Assembly (NCBI GenBank): GCA_945870025.1
Contig: CAMBQN010000011.1
Span: 1 to 64,000, forward strand
Reading direction: 5' to 3'
Length of the DNA stretch: 64,000 nt
From: Akkermansia muciniphila
GTDB lineage: Bacteria; Verrucomicrobiota; Kiritimatiellia; RFP12; JAAYNR01
Below the pieces are notes generated by a model. That model did no database searches, was not told where the DNA came from, and saw nothing but the letters and a program-made list of their open reading frames with translations. A program made the position numbers and the translations under genes. Below, piece after piece: positions 48,701 through 57,150 of this stretch. Every line of letters begins with the position of its first letter. Position 1 is the stretch's first letter.

Positions 48701-50111
48701 CAGTCACATCGAGCTGCGCAAGCGCGCGGGGCCTGCGGTTCCGGCCGACGCTCCGTTCCGGCCGGCGGCGATCACGGCGGGCGGCCGCTCCCTGCGCGTC
48801 GTCGATTCGCAGGGCCGCAAGCACGCGCTCACCGATCCGCGGGTGCATCTGCTGATCCCTTCCATGGGCGACACCCTCTCGCGCGGCATCGCCGCCGTCT
48901 TCCGCGGCGCGGGCATCCGCGCCACCGCCGTGCCGCCGCCCGACGAGGCCGAGTTGAAGCTGGGGCGCATGAACGTCTCCTGCAAGGAATGCCTGCCCCT
49001 AGTCCTGACGCTGGGATCACTGCTCGGCTACCTCGAGAAACGGACGTCGCGCGACGAGTTGCTGGTGTACTTCATGCCCGAGTCCTCCGGCCCCTGCCGG
49101 TTCGGGCAGTACAACGTGCTGATCGCCAACCTGCTCGAGAAGAACCGCGTCGAGGACGTCGCGCTGCTGTCGCTGACCGACGATAACGGCTACGCCGGGC
49201 TGGGAGCCCGGCTGCAACTGCGCCTGTGGCAGTCGGTCGTCATTTCCGACGCGCTCGACGACATCCACAGCGCGCTGCGGGTGCTTGCGCGCAACCCGGA
49301 GGCGGCGTTTCGGACCTACGAGGCGGGCGTGCACCGGATCGAGCAGGCGCTGGAGCGCGAGAATTGGGACGGCATCCAGCGCACGCTGCGGGAGGTCGCG
49401 GCCACGCTGGCCGCCGTGCCGCGGAAGGGCGACATCCACGAGGTCACCCAGGTCGGGCTGATCGGCGAGACCTACGTGCGCCGCGACCCGTTCTCCCTGC
49501 GCAACCTCGTCGCCAAGCTCGCGGAGCAAGACATCGTGGTGAAGAAGGCCCCGATCGCCGAGTGGATCTACTACTGCGATTTTCTGTTCAAGAAGGGTCT
49601 CTACCTCAAGCAGCCGAACGCCCGGGAGCGACTGGGGTTGCTGGTCGAGGGCTATTTCAAGAACTCGGTGGAGCGGACGGTCAAGCGGATCTTCGCGCGG
49701 TCCGGTTTCTATGAGTACCGGATGATCGATGTCGCCCGCCTGATCGAGAACGTGAGCCACCTCGTGCCCGCGCGGCTGGTTAGCGGCGACGCCGTGCTGA
49801 CCGTGGGGGCCGCGCTCGCCGAGATCATCGACGAGGTCTCCGGCGTGATCGCCATCGGTCCGTTCGGCTGCCTACCCAGCCGCATCGCGGAGGCGATCCT
49901 CACGCACACGCTCAACGACGAGAAGTGCAACGTCACCGACGATGTGCGAATGGCGGGCAAGGTCATGGCCGAACACCCCTCGCTGCCGTTTCTGGCGATC
50001 GAGAGCGACGGCAACGTCTTTCCACAGGTCATCCAGGCCCGGCTCGAGGCGTTCTGCCTCCAGGTCGTCCGCGTCCACCGCACCATCCGCGAGGCGAAGA
50101 AGAGCGGATAA
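45792..50111 (+). CDS. Giant acyl-CoA dehydratase activase-family protein (BadF/BadG/BcrA/HgdC type)
   Basis: About 1439 residues. Two ASKHA ATPase modules come first: residues about 1-290 (GFCLGASTVSFVD, GNKCASGTGEFFLQQ, FCKSDCTHALNKGE, LLTGGTSRNALMV), and residues about 315-590 (IIGLDVGSTTTKAVV, EIGGQDAKYTHL, ACSAGTGSFLEESAHESMG, MQGGVCYNRAVP). Next is a DUF2229 region from about 670 (VGIHRSLLVQSLYPLYRTFF), and a C-terminal HgdB-like dehydratase-related region (SCKECLPLVLTLGSLL, IAIGPFGCLPSRI). The Cys-rich motifs suggest a 4Fe-4S cluster. Small relatives activate 2-hydroxyacyl-CoA dehydratases or benzoyl-CoA reductases; the role of these giant fused forms is unknown. GTG 45792 has GGGGG upstream and is chosen over GTG 45720. 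Confidence 0.85.
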   Translation: MRDSLTRATGFCLGASTVSFVDVERNGSTVRIARADTRPHSGNARLLFETLLAEQYPDAAALATARLAVTGRKFRDRVRLSSLPEPEAVERAYLHVKDETGPVDCIVSAGGETFMAYELDARGMIVNVLTGNKCASGTGEFFLQQIKRMNLSVEEALAQAEPDHPHPLAGRCSVFCKSDCTHALNKGEVKGRVVAGLCRMMALKILELLIPCKGRRILLTGGTSRNALMVRYVREALATRGIEVTVPTIATGFEALGAALWALDHPTRPPAAIAQLFDDGISSFAVLPALGDQADRVAFKTMERGRARVGDRCIIGLDVGSTTTKAVVMRTGDHALLASVYLRTNGDPVRASRECYADLAGQMDQPIRLVGLGVTGSGRQIAGLHGLTDGVINEIVAHATAAVHFDPEVDTIFEIGGQDAKYTHLTQGVASDYAMNEACSAGTGSFLEESAHESMGIATEAIGDLALLGRAPPNFNDQCAAFIGSDIKTAIQEGIGPEDIVAGLVYSICLNYVNRVKGNRAVGHKVFMQGGVCYNRAVPIAMAALIGRPIVVPPEPGLMGAYGVALAIEHKLGMGLLAEGDYDLAALARREVTYGKSFVCHGGKEHCDRRCRISSIEIEGGKYPFGGACNRFVNLRRNLEVDVGALDLVTRRERLVFAASTPARADRPTVGIHRSLLVQSLYPLYRTFFQALDFEVVDGVEIDAEAIGRKGAAFCYPVELAHGLLGALLRKNPDWFFLPQVCGLPVAGGIEASVTCPLVQGEPYYLQSAFKELRGRNVLSPILDFSKGFEQAEEAFITIGRTLGCSRAAGRRAFRLAVTAQRACLAEMQELGRRALLDLEADPSRIGIVLFGRPYSAFASNANMGIPHKFASRGQLILPLDFLPYGDEAPEPKMYWSTGQMILKAARFVARHPQLFPVYISNFSCGPDSFLLGFFRRTLGRKPSLTLELDSHTADAAVETRIEAFLDVVASHIELRKRAGPAVPADAPFRPAAITAGGRSLRVVDSQGRKHALTDPRVHLLIPSMGDTLSRGIAAVFRGAGIRATAVPPPDEAELKLGRMNVSCKECLPLVLTLGSLLGYLEKRTSRDELLVYFMPESSGPCRFGQYNVLIANLLEKNRVEDVALLSLTDDNGYAGLGARLQLRLWQSVVISDALDDIHSALRVLARNPEAAFRTYEAGVHRIEQALERENWDGIQRTLREVAATLAAVPRKGDIHEVTQVGLIGETYVRRDPFSLRNLVAKLAEQDIVVKKAPIAEWIYYCDFLFKKGLYLKQPNARERLGLLVEGYFKNSVERTVKRIFARSGFYEYRMIDVARLIENVSHLVPARLVSGDAVLTVGAALAEIIDEVSGVIAIGPFGCLPSRIAEAILTHTLNDEKCNVTDDVRMAGKVMAEHPSLPFLAIESDGNVFPQVIQARLEAFCLQVVRVHRTIREAKKSG

Positions 50112-50241
50112 GACAAGCGGGTAAGTGTAAGCGAGTAAGTGTAGGGAGAGCGCAACGCACACCCTAGTCTTAACTTAACACCTATGCGGGGGCATGAGGT
50201 TCAACGGTATAGGTTATTTATTAACAGCGCCTAAGGTCCGC
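50112..50241. other. Short intergenic stretch after the activase gene
   Basis: It holds GTAAGTGTAAGCGAGTAAGTG repeats just after the stop (about 50119-50139) and CTTAACTTAACACC near 50170, which recalls the end of the MITE repeat at 26481. No terminator with a T-run is seen. Confidence 0.35.
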
Positions 50242-50469
50242 CTAGCCCCATGGCGAGCTGAGCGGTTCGCCGGTGCCGCGCTGCTCACGGTATAGTCGGC
50301 GGGCGCCTGCCGGTGAACACTGGAGCCACAGTGCGAAGCACGTCTCCAGCATGCGCACCAGCCGGTAGCGATGCGTGAGATGATCCCGCAGCAGCGCGCG
50401 GGCATCGGGCGCGCCGGTGTGCGAATAGATGCGCAACAACTGTCCTTTGAGGCTCGGCGGCGCTTCCAT
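50242..50469 (-). CDS. Possible small protein, low confidence
   Basis: A 75-residue open frame (MEAPPSLKGQLLRIYSHTGA, LLRDHLTHRYRLVRMLETCF, ALWLQCSPAGARRLYREQRG). It looks protein-like rather than a GC shadow, and follows the TPR-like gene by 26 bases in the same direction, but no Shine-Dalgarno or known family supports it. Confidence 0.35.
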   Translation of the reverse strand: MEAPPSLKGQLLRIYSHTGAPDARALLRDHLTHRYRLVRMLETCFALWLQCSPAGARRLYREQRGTGEPLSSPWG

Positions 50470-50495
50470 TTAAGGTACGAACATCTGCCGACCGG

Positions 50496-51284
50496 TTATT
50501 TTTCCGGCGCGACTGCGGGTTCGGAGGCGGGGGCCTTGATGGCGGGAGTGACAACAGCGTTGGTGGCCATGCCGGGAAGGAGGGCGCTGGCCTGGTCGAA
50601 GAACGAGACGGGCGCCCTTTTTTCGTAGCGTGCGAGGATGGACTTCAGCTCTTCCGCCCGTGCCTCCCAGGGCGTGCCGGCCTGGGTGGCGATCAGGAGG
50701 TCGAGCAGCCCCGCCGCAGCCTTCTTGTCACCGCCGATGGCGAGGCAGCGGGCCTCGCCCAAGAAAGCCTGCGGGGTCAGGTAATGGCTGGGGTTCTTCT
50801 GGCGGAACGCGGCGAAAGCGGCTCGCGCGGTGTCGATCTCGCCCTTGGCCTCCAGCGCATGGGCCTGGCCCAGCACGGCGATATCGACGAAGCGGGCGGA
50901 GGGTTTCCGTTTCAGGAACGCCGCGTAGCTGGTCAGGGCGTCGTCATAACGCCCGGCGTCATAATGATTTTTGGCCAGCAAGAGCTGGGAAAGGACGCCG
51001 GCTCCGGTGCGGCCGTACTGGGTGCTCAACGCTTCCAGCTCTTCGGTCGATTGGGCCGACAGTATCTGTTCGGCCGCCTGGAGGATCTTGGTCTTCCGGC
51101 TCTGATTGAGAGCCAGGCCCGCGCCGACGAGAGCCAGAACCAGAACGGCCAGATAAACGGCCTGCTTGCCCTGAGCGTGCCACCAGTCGTAGACGGGCAG
51201 CAGTTCCTCGGGAAGATTTTGGGGGATGGGCCGATCCGATTTTGAGGCCGCTGCGGTGTTTGCGGTTTTTTGAATGTCGCTCAT
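50496..51284 (-). CDS. Membrane-anchored TPR-like protein (YfgM/BamD-like layout)
   Basis: A 262-residue protein. A cytoplasmic N-tail (MSDIQKTANTAAASKSDRPI) and a Glu/Leu/Trp region precede one membrane helix (AVYLAVLVLALVGAGLAL). About 150 residues of TPR-like helix pairs follow (LAKNHYDAGRYDDALTSYAAFLKRKP, GQAHALEAKGEIDTARAAFAAF). The tail is Ala/Pro/Glu-rich. This resembles YfgM-type proteins of the periplasmic chaperone network. ATG 51284 is preferred to an upstream in-frame start. Confidence 0.75.
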   Translation of the reverse strand: MSDIQKTANTAAASKSDRPIPQNLPEELLPVYDWWHAQGKQAVYLAVLVLALVGAGLALNQSRKTKILQAAEQILSAQSTEELEALSTQYGRTGAGVLSQLLLAKNHYDAGRYDDALTSYAAFLKRKPSARFVDIAVLGQAHALEAKGEIDTARAAFAAFRQKNPSHYLTPQAFLGEARCLAIGGDKKAAAGLLDLLIATQAGTPWEARAEELKSILARYEKRAPVSFFDQASALLPGMATNAVVTPAIKAPASEPAVAPEK

Positions 51285-51400
51285 GGTTGCCGTTCCTTGG
51301 GTTCGTCTCTGGATGACGGGCTGTATGTTACGGGGAACGCCCCCCAAAAAGCAAACATAATCGAAGTGTTTACCTAGGCGGGCCGCTACCGCTATACTAA

Positions 51401-51577
51401 GAGGCGTTTGCAAAACCTCCGGTTTGTGCAAGCGGAGGGTTCAGGTTTCAGGGTTCAGTGTTCAGTGTTCAGGTGTCAGGTTTCGGGTGTCAGGAAGGAC
51501 CACACGATGTTGCGTCTTCCTGAAACCTGAACACTGAAACCCGAAACCGGCGCTTGCAGGGGTTTTGCAAGCGCCTC
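51401..51577. repeat. Intergenic element E1, copy 2 (full length)
   Basis: The reverse complement matches 199-344 almost base for base across the core (GGAAGACGCAACATCGTG and GACACCCGAAACCTGACACC). It is longer by extra TTCAGTG/TTCAGGG units and has a complete right hairpin. Terminal hairpins are GGCGTTTGCAAAACC...GGTTTGTGCAAGC and GGCGCTTGCAG...TTTTGCAAGCGCC. It lies 24 bases upstream of the ABC ATPase gene. Confidence 0.8.
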
Positions 51578-51601
51578 GAAGTGTAGGCGCGGAGTATAGT
51601 T

Positions 51602-52708
51602 ATGGCTGTTCCGATTCGCATTCATAACGTGGTCAAACGGTTCGGTTCCGTCCGGGCGTTGGACGGCGTGTCGCTGGAGGTGGAGGCGGGCGAGCTATTC
51701 TTCCTCCTCGGACCGAGCGGGTGCGGCAAGACAACGCTGCTGCGGTGCCTCGCCGGCTTCTGCATCCCCGAGACGGGATCGGTTGCCATTGGCGAACGTG
51801 ACGTGACGAACCTTCCGCCGCATGTGCGCGACACGGGGATGGTGTTCCAGAGTTATGCATTGTGGCCGCACTTGACCCTGTTTGAGAACGTGGCCTTTGG
51901 ACTGGAGATGCGCAAGATCGGCCCGGCGGAGGTGCGGCGGCGAACGCTGGACGCTCTGGACCGGGTGCATCTGCTCGACCGCGCACAGGCCCGCCCCAAC
52001 CAGCTTTCGGGCGGTCAGCAGCAGCGGGTGGCGCTCGCCCGCGCGCTGGTCGTGGAACCGCAGTGCCTGCTGCTCGACGAGCCGCTCTCCAACCTCGACG
52101 CGAAACTGCGGCTGGAGATGCGGACGGATATCCGGCGCATCTGCAAGCAGGCCGGACTGACGGCTGTGTATGTGACGCATGACCAGAAGGAGGCGCTTTC
52201 AATCGCCGACCGGCTGGCCGTGATGCGCGACGGGCGGATCGAACAGACCGGCACCCCGGCCGAGGTCTACCGGCATCCGGTCAACGCCTTTGTCGCGGGC
52301 TTCATCGGCGATGGAAACTTCATGGATGGCACCGTGCTGCGCGACGAGGGGACCATCCTGCGCATTCGCACGCCAGCGGGACTGCTGGCCGCCGCAGCGA
52401 CGGCCGACGCGCCCCGGCCGGGCGCGTCGGTCCGCCTCTGCATCCGGCCCGAGGCGTTTCGCTTCGACCACCCGCCACCCGGTTGTCCCAACAGGCTGAG
52501 CGGCCGGCTGCTGCGCACGGTCTATCAGGGCGAGATCGCCCAGCATGAACTGGCCCTGGCGACCGATGCCGGCGCGTGGGAGGTTCGGGCGTTCGAGCTG
52601 AATCCGCGTCAGCCTGTCGCGGCGGACGAAACAGCCGTCTGGGTCGATCCCGAACAGGTGATCGTGCTGCCCGGCGCGGCTGCCGGAGAGGAGGCGCCGC
52701 GCGCATGA
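51602..52708 (+). CDS. ABC importer ATPase (FbpC/PotA class)
   Basis: A 368-residue ATPase with Walker A GPSGCGKTT, MVFQSYALWPHL, signature LSGGQQQR, Walker B LLLDEPLSNLDAK and switch YVTHDQKEALSIADRL. A C-terminal TOBE-type regulatory domain (residues about 245-360) follows. The class takes up Fe(III), polyamines, sugars or phosphonates. It overlaps the solute-binding gene by 4 bases (ATGA). No permease gene is adjacent. Confidence 0.9.
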   Translation: MAVPIRIHNVVKRFGSVRALDGVSLEVEAGELFFLLGPSGCGKTTLLRCLAGFCIPETGSVAIGERDVTNLPPHVRDTGMVFQSYALWPHLTLFENVAFGLEMRKIGPAEVRRRTLDALDRVHLLDRAQARPNQLSGGQQQRVALARALVVEPQCLLLDEPLSNLDAKLRLEMRTDIRRICKQAGLTAVYVTHDQKEALSIADRLAVMRDGRIEQTGTPAEVYRHPVNAFVAGFIGDGNFMDGTVLRDEGTILRIRTPAGLLAAAATADAPRPGASVRLCIRPEAFRFDHPPPGCPNRLSGRLLRTVYQGEIAQHELALATDAGAWEVRAFELNPRQPVAADETAVWVDPEQVIVLPGAAAGEEAPRA

Positions 52709-54306
52709 AGAACCTGTTGGTTGTTCTGGCGGCGGTGATCGTCGTGGCGCTGCCATTCATCTTCAGCCGTCAGTCCGAACGCTCGGCGTGGCGGCCCGGC
52801 CACCCGGTGCTGGTGGCGATCTCGCCGCACAACGAGGCGATCCGGCAGGAGTTTGGCGCGGGCTTCAGCGCGTGGCATCAGGCGCATTACGGCGTCCCGG
52901 TCAAGGTGGACTGGCGGGTGATCGGCGGGACGACCGAGATCATGCGCTATCTGGTCTCGCAATACGCTGGCAGCACGCAAGCCAGCAGTGGGATCGACGT
53001 GTTTTTCGGCGGCGGGACATTCGACCACGGCCGTGCGGCGGCGCAAGGGATCACCGTGCCGTTGTGGAAGCCGGGCGGTCCCGACGCCGATGCGGGCGAA
53101 GCGGCGATCCTCTACGCGCTGCTGAAGGACATCCCGCAGGAAGCGGGCGGCGAGACGTGGTGGACCGATGTCTACCTAGGCACGGTGCTGAGCACGTTTG
53201 GCATCTGCTACAATCCGGATCGGCTGCGCGATCTGGGCGTCGCATCGCCGCCCCGGGTGTGGCGCGATCTCGCCGACCCGCGCTATTTCGGTCAAATCGG
53301 CGTGACCGACCCGACCAAGAGCGGCAGCGTGGCCAAGGCGTTTGAGATGATCATCCAGGAGCAATGCAGCCAGGCGGTGGCGTCGGCCGGCTTCGATGCG
53401 GAGAAGGTGCGCGCGTTCGAGCGGCAGATCGCGGCGGCAGGCCTTCCGCCGGGGGTGATGCCCGAGGGGGTGCCAGCGGCCTATCAGATGGCGGTGGCGC
53501 ACGGCTGGATCCGCGGCGTGAACCTCGTGCGACTCATCGGCGCAAATGCTCGTTACTTCACCGATGGCGCGGGCAAGGTGCCGATCGACGTGGGCGATGG
53601 CATCGCCGCGGCGGGGATTGCGATCGACTTCTACGGGCGTTTCCAGGCCGAGTCGGCCAAAGCCCCCGACGGCACGGCGCGGCTGGTCTATGTGACGCCG
53701 CGCGGCGGATCGAGCGTCAGCGCCGACCCGATCAGCATCCTGCGCGGAGCGCCGCATCCCGATCTGGCGCTCCGGTTCCTGATTTACGCGATGAGCCCCG
53801 ACGGCCAGAAGCTGTGGAACTACCGCCCCGGCACGCCCGGCGGGCCCCGACGGTTTGCATTGTGCCGGCTGCCGATTGGACGGACGTTCTATCCGTCAAG
53901 CGACCCTGCGGGGCAGGCCGCCTGTGAGGCGCACCGGGCGTACACCACCGACGATCTGACCGATCCCGACGTCGACGCCTATGCGCTGGCTGCGCGGTTT
54001 GCCTACCAGCCGCGCTGGACGGGCCGGCATTTCGGCATGCAGCGCGATCTGGTCCGGGCGATGTGCCTCGATTCCGGCGATGAATTGCGGGCGGCGTGGC
54101 GCGCGATTGGCGATGCGGGCGGCCCGGAGGCCGCGCCGGAGGCGATGGCCCTGCTCCTGCGGCTACCCGACAGGCCTGAACCGCTCACTTGGGCGTCTGC
54201 CATCGGCACCACCGGCAAACTCCGCCGCGAGGAGGTGCTGCGGCTGTGGACCGCGTTCTTCCGCCAGAGCTACCGCGAGGCCGAAGCCCGCGCGCGGAAG
54301 CGATGA
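52705..54306 (+). CDS. ABC importer solute-binding protein with an extended C-terminus
   Basis: A 533-residue protein. One N-terminal membrane/signal segment (LLVVLAAVIVVALPFIFS) is not followed by a clear cleavage site. A two-lobed periplasmic binding domain (residues about 35-420: PVLVAISPHNEAIRQEFGAG, GIDVFFGGGTFDHGRAAAQG, GICYNPDRLRDLGVASPPRV, GDGIAAAGIAIDFYGRF, RGGSSVSADPISILRGAPHP) is of the Fe(III)/spermidine type. An extra helical region lies at 420-530. The start overlaps the ATPase gene by 4 bases. The permease must be elsewhere. Confidence 0.82.
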   Translation: MKNLLVVLAAVIVVALPFIFSRQSERSAWRPGHPVLVAISPHNEAIRQEFGAGFSAWHQAHYGVPVKVDWRVIGGTTEIMRYLVSQYAGSTQASSGIDVFFGGGTFDHGRAAAQGITVPLWKPGGPDADAGEAAILYALLKDIPQEAGGETWWTDVYLGTVLSTFGICYNPDRLRDLGVASPPRVWRDLADPRYFGQIGVTDPTKSGSVAKAFEMIIQEQCSQAVASAGFDAEKVRAFERQIAAAGLPPGVMPEGVPAAYQMAVAHGWIRGVNLVRLIGANARYFTDGAGKVPIDVGDGIAAAGIAIDFYGRFQAESAKAPDGTARLVYVTPRGGSSVSADPISILRGAPHPDLALRFLIYAMSPDGQKLWNYRPGTPGGPRRFALCRLPIGRTFYPSSDPAGQAACEAHRAYTTDDLTDPDVDAYALAARFAYQPRWTGRHFGMQRDLVRAMCLDSGDELRAAWRAIGDAGGPEAAPEAMALLLRLPDRPEPLTWASAIGTTGKLRREEVLRLWTAFFRQSYREAEARARKR

Positions 54307-54352
54307 CCCTGCACCTGTAAGAATCTTTGTTCTTGCAGGCGCCTCTCAAAAA

Positions 54353-54707
54353 TGGTGGAGGCGGGGGGAGTTGAACCCCCGTCCGAAACGGCTTCCTCCA
54401 AGCATCTACGCGTGTGTCCCGAGATTTAATCTTACGACAGGGAACGTCCCCGGGCAAACTGCCCCTGCCGCCAGCGGCCACGAAGTTACAAGCGTGACGC
54501 CCCGGCCACCCGGACGCCCACAGGGCCTGCTATATTACGCAGACATCCCTTAGCAGACTTCAGGGTGTCCACGTCGCGGCAACTTAGGCCGCGAGAGCCA
54601 AGTCTTGGTTGGCTGTTGTGTTGTTTCCCGCGTATTTAACGAGGCCAAGCAGGATTCCTCGACGCGCAGCTTGGGTTGCAACCATCCCGTCGAAACCGGT
54701 CGCCCCC
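54353..54707 (-). ncRNA. ssrA: tmRNA (transfer-messenger RNA)
   Basis: The 5' end GGGGGCGACCGGTTTCGACG (54707 downward) and the 3' end CCCCCGCCTCCACCA with GTTCAAC pair as a tRNA-Ala-like acceptor of 7 bp; CCA is encoded. The tag frame at about 54587-54631 reads AGNNTTANQDLALAA followed by TAA. Pseudoknot-rich sequence follows. It rescues stalled ribosomes with SmpB. Confidence 0.95.
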
Positions 54708-54720
54708 AGTAATCGATGGA

Positions 54721-54749
54721 ACTGTAGCATGCGGCACCGCCGAATGCAA
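54721..54749 (-). promoter_or_regulatory. Promoter of ssrA
   Basis: On the minus strand: TTGCAT (54749-54744), a 17-base spacer and TACAGT (54726-54721), 13 bases before the mature 5' end. Confidence 0.7.
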
Positions 54750-54764
54750 GCGTTCTGTCGGAGA

Positions 54765-54803
54765 GAGGGAGTGTGGGAGTGTGTGGGTGTGTGTGGGTGG
54801 GTT
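54765..54803. repeat. GT-rich simple repeat
   Basis: GAGTGTGGGAGTGTGTGGGT continuing to GGGTGGG, the complement of the ACACACCC units found in the REP islands at 15270-15300, 16611-16645 and 19548-19580. Confidence 0.7.
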
Positions 54804-54810
54804 ATCTGGA

Positions 54811-57150
54811 CTACACAACCGGCAGTTCGGTCTTCGTGGCGGCATGCAACTGCATCGTGCGAAGGGCGCCGTCTGGCAGGCGCACGCGATACGAGCCGGA
54901 ACGGTCCGCCGTCAGCGTGGCCGCTGTGAGCCGTCCGTCCTGCCAGCACAGATCAATCGTCACGCCGCCGCGCGCGCGCAAACCGGTCACCGCCCCGCGG
55001 CTCCAGGCTGGCGGCAGCGCCGGCAGCAGGTCGATGAGGCCGTCATGGCTTTGCAGCAGCAGTTCCGCCATGCCGGCGGTCGCTCCGAAATTGCCGTCGA
55101 TCTGGAACGGCGGATGATCGTCAAAAAGATTGGTGAGCGTCTTTTCCCGCAACAGACCCAGAATGTGCGCGTGGGCTGCCGCGCCATCGCCCAGGCGCGC
55201 CAGGAAGTTGATGAGCCACGCCTTGCTCCAGCCCGTATGTCCGCCACCATGTGCCAGGCGTCGGGTGATCGTGGCGCGAGCTGCGGCAAAAAGCTCCGGC
55301 GTCCGTCCGCGGGTGATCTGCGTCAGGGGATGCAGGCCGATGAGCGACGAAATGTGGCGATGCCCCGGCTCGCATTCCTCGTAATCTTCGATCCATTCCT
55401 GCACGTTGCCCAGACGCGGACTGACCTTGACCGGCGCCAGCCGCTCCCGGACGGTGCGCAACCGCGCCGCCAAGGCGGGATCGTCGAGGTCCAGCAGTTT
55501 CATGGCCTCCAGACAGTCTTCGATGAGTTGCGCAATCAACGAGAGATCCATGGTCGCGCCGTAGGTGAACATGCTGTGCGTACCGTCGGCCGCGACAAAA
55601 ACGTTTTCCGGCGAATGGCTGGGGCTGGTCACCAGTTTCCCCGCGCAAGGCGTGCCCGCTGGCGCTTCAACCAGGAAATCGCAGGCAAAGGTCACGGCGC
55701 CGCGCATCAGCGGCCACAGCCGGTCGGCCAGCAGTTTCCGGTCGCCGCTGAAGCGGTAATGTTCCATGCAATGCGTCGCGAGCCAGATCGATCCCATCGG
55801 CCAGATGCCGCAGGCACCGTCCATGGGCTCCACGCAGCCATGGACATCGCAGACGTGGTGCGCCACCCAGCCGTTGCAGTCGTACAGCTTGCGGGCGGCC
55901 TCGCGGCCAGCCGGTTCGATCAAGCTCATCCAGTAGAACAGCGGCTCCTGGCATTCGATCAGGTTGGTCGGTCCGGTGAGCCAGTAGTTCATCTGCATGT
56001 TGATGTTGGTGTGATAGTCGCTGTCCCACGGCGGCGACATCTGATGCGCCCAAACCCCCTGCAGATTCGCCGGCAGCGAACCCGGTCGGCTGCAGCTCAT
56101 GATCAGATAGCGTCCGTAGTGGAAATAGAGCGCCTCGAGACCCGGATCTTCTTCGCCCTTCTTCACGCGCGCCAGCCGTTCGTCGGTCGGCAAAGCATCG
56201 CCGGGCGAGGCGGGCAATTCCAGGCGAACCCGATCGAACAGCCGGCGATGCGCCGCCACGTGGTCCGCCCGCAGTCGGTCCCAATCCTTGCCGGCCGCGG
56301 CCATCATCGCCGCGCGACAGCGGCCCACGGCATCGGCCGAGACGTCGCCCGGCGCCACGTAGGAGGTGGCGGCAGCCAGCCGCAGTTCCACGGCGTCGGC
56401 GCCCCGCACGCGCAGGCAATCCTCGTCGGCGATGAGCTTTCCGCCGATCGCCCGGGCGTGCAGCAGCAGCGCAAAGCGCATGCCGCCGCGGGTCAGACGG
56501 CCGGTCAGCAGCAGGTGGCCGTCGGGGGTCGCGACGCGCGACTGCACGTCCTGCTCGCGCTGGAGGTTCAAGTCCAGATTGCACTTGCCGGGTTCGAAGA
56601 CGATCCGTGTGCAGACGAGTTGGTCGGGCTGGGAACAGAAGTGCTCCCGCTGCTGCCGGACGCCCCGGGCGGTAACCCGCGTGGTGGCGATCCCAGTCGC
56701 CAGGTCCAGATCGCGCTCGTAGTCATAGCACGCATAGACGACCTCCCACCACGGGCCACCGGGCTTCGGGTTGAAGAATCCCGCATCGTGGGTCGGACGG
56801 AAGCCGCCCCCGACCCAATCAATCACCAGCTCACCGGCGCTCTGGTAGGAATCAATGTTCCGCTCCGGCGAGAGCAGGGCCGCCTCGGCCAGATCGTAGG
56901 CCTCGCTGTTCCGCCCCGCAAACAGGAGCTTCCGGATCTTCGGCAATTCCTTCGGCGCGCGCGGGTTGGCCCGGTCCAGGCGCGTGCCCTCCCACAGTGA
57001 CTCCTCGTTGATTTGGAGGCGCTCACGCATCACGCGGCCGTAGATCATGGCGCCGAGACGACCGTTGCCCAGCGGCAGCGCGTGATACCAATCCCAAGCA
57101 TGCTGGCGATACCACAGGCGAACCGGCGAAGAGAGGCTGGATGTTGCCAT
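54811..57150 (-). CDS. Glycoside hydrolase family 95 (alpha-L-fucosidase-like)
   Basis: A 779-residue protein. N-terminal beta domain: RLWYRQHAWDWYHALPLGNG, RLGAMIYGRVMRERLQINEE, SLWEG. A helical (alpha/alpha)6 barrel follows, with YLIMSCSRPGSLPANLQGVW, NINMQMNYWLTGPTNL, GRTPELFAAARATITRR, HTGWSKAWLINFLARLGDG and DGNFGATAGMAELLLQS. GH95 enzymes cut alpha-1,2-fucosyl or L-galactosyl links with inversion. No signal peptide is seen, so it may act on imported oligosaccharides. It stands alone; no fucose operon is visible. Confidence 0.92.
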   Translation of the reverse strand: MATSSLSSPVRLWYRQHAWDWYHALPLGNGRLGAMIYGRVMRERLQINEESLWEGTRLDRANPRAPKELPKIRKLLFAGRNSEAYDLAEAALLSPERNIDSYQSAGELVIDWVGGGFRPTHDAGFFNPKPGGPWWEVVYACYDYERDLDLATGIATTRVTARGVRQQREHFCSQPDQLVCTRIVFEPGKCNLDLNLQREQDVQSRVATPDGHLLLTGRLTRGGMRFALLLHARAIGGKLIADEDCLRVRGADAVELRLAAATSYVAPGDVSADAVGRCRAAMMAAAGKDWDRLRADHVAAHRRLFDRVRLELPASPGDALPTDERLARVKKGEEDPGLEALYFHYGRYLIMSCSRPGSLPANLQGVWAHQMSPPWDSDYHTNINMQMNYWLTGPTNLIECQEPLFYWMSLIEPAGREAARKLYDCNGWVAHHVCDVHGCVEPMDGACGIWPMGSIWLATHCMEHYRFSGDRKLLADRLWPLMRGAVTFACDFLVEAPAGTPCAGKLVTSPSHSPENVFVAADGTHSMFTYGATMDLSLIAQLIEDCLEAMKLLDLDDPALAARLRTVRERLAPVKVSPRLGNVQEWIEDYEECEPGHRHISSLIGLHPLTQITRGRTPELFAAARATITRRLAHGGGHTGWSKAWLINFLARLGDGAAAHAHILGLLREKTLTNLFDDHPPFQIDGNFGATAGMAELLLQSHDGLIDLLPALPPAWSRGAVTGLRARGGVTIDLCWQDGRLTAATLTADRSGSYRVRLPDGALRTMQLHAATKTELPVV

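Noticed and set aside
54584-54949. Minus-strand ORF ending ANQDLALAA as a protein gene
   Set aside because: Only the last 15 codons are meaningful: they are the tmRNA tag frame. The rest runs through tmRNA and its promoter.
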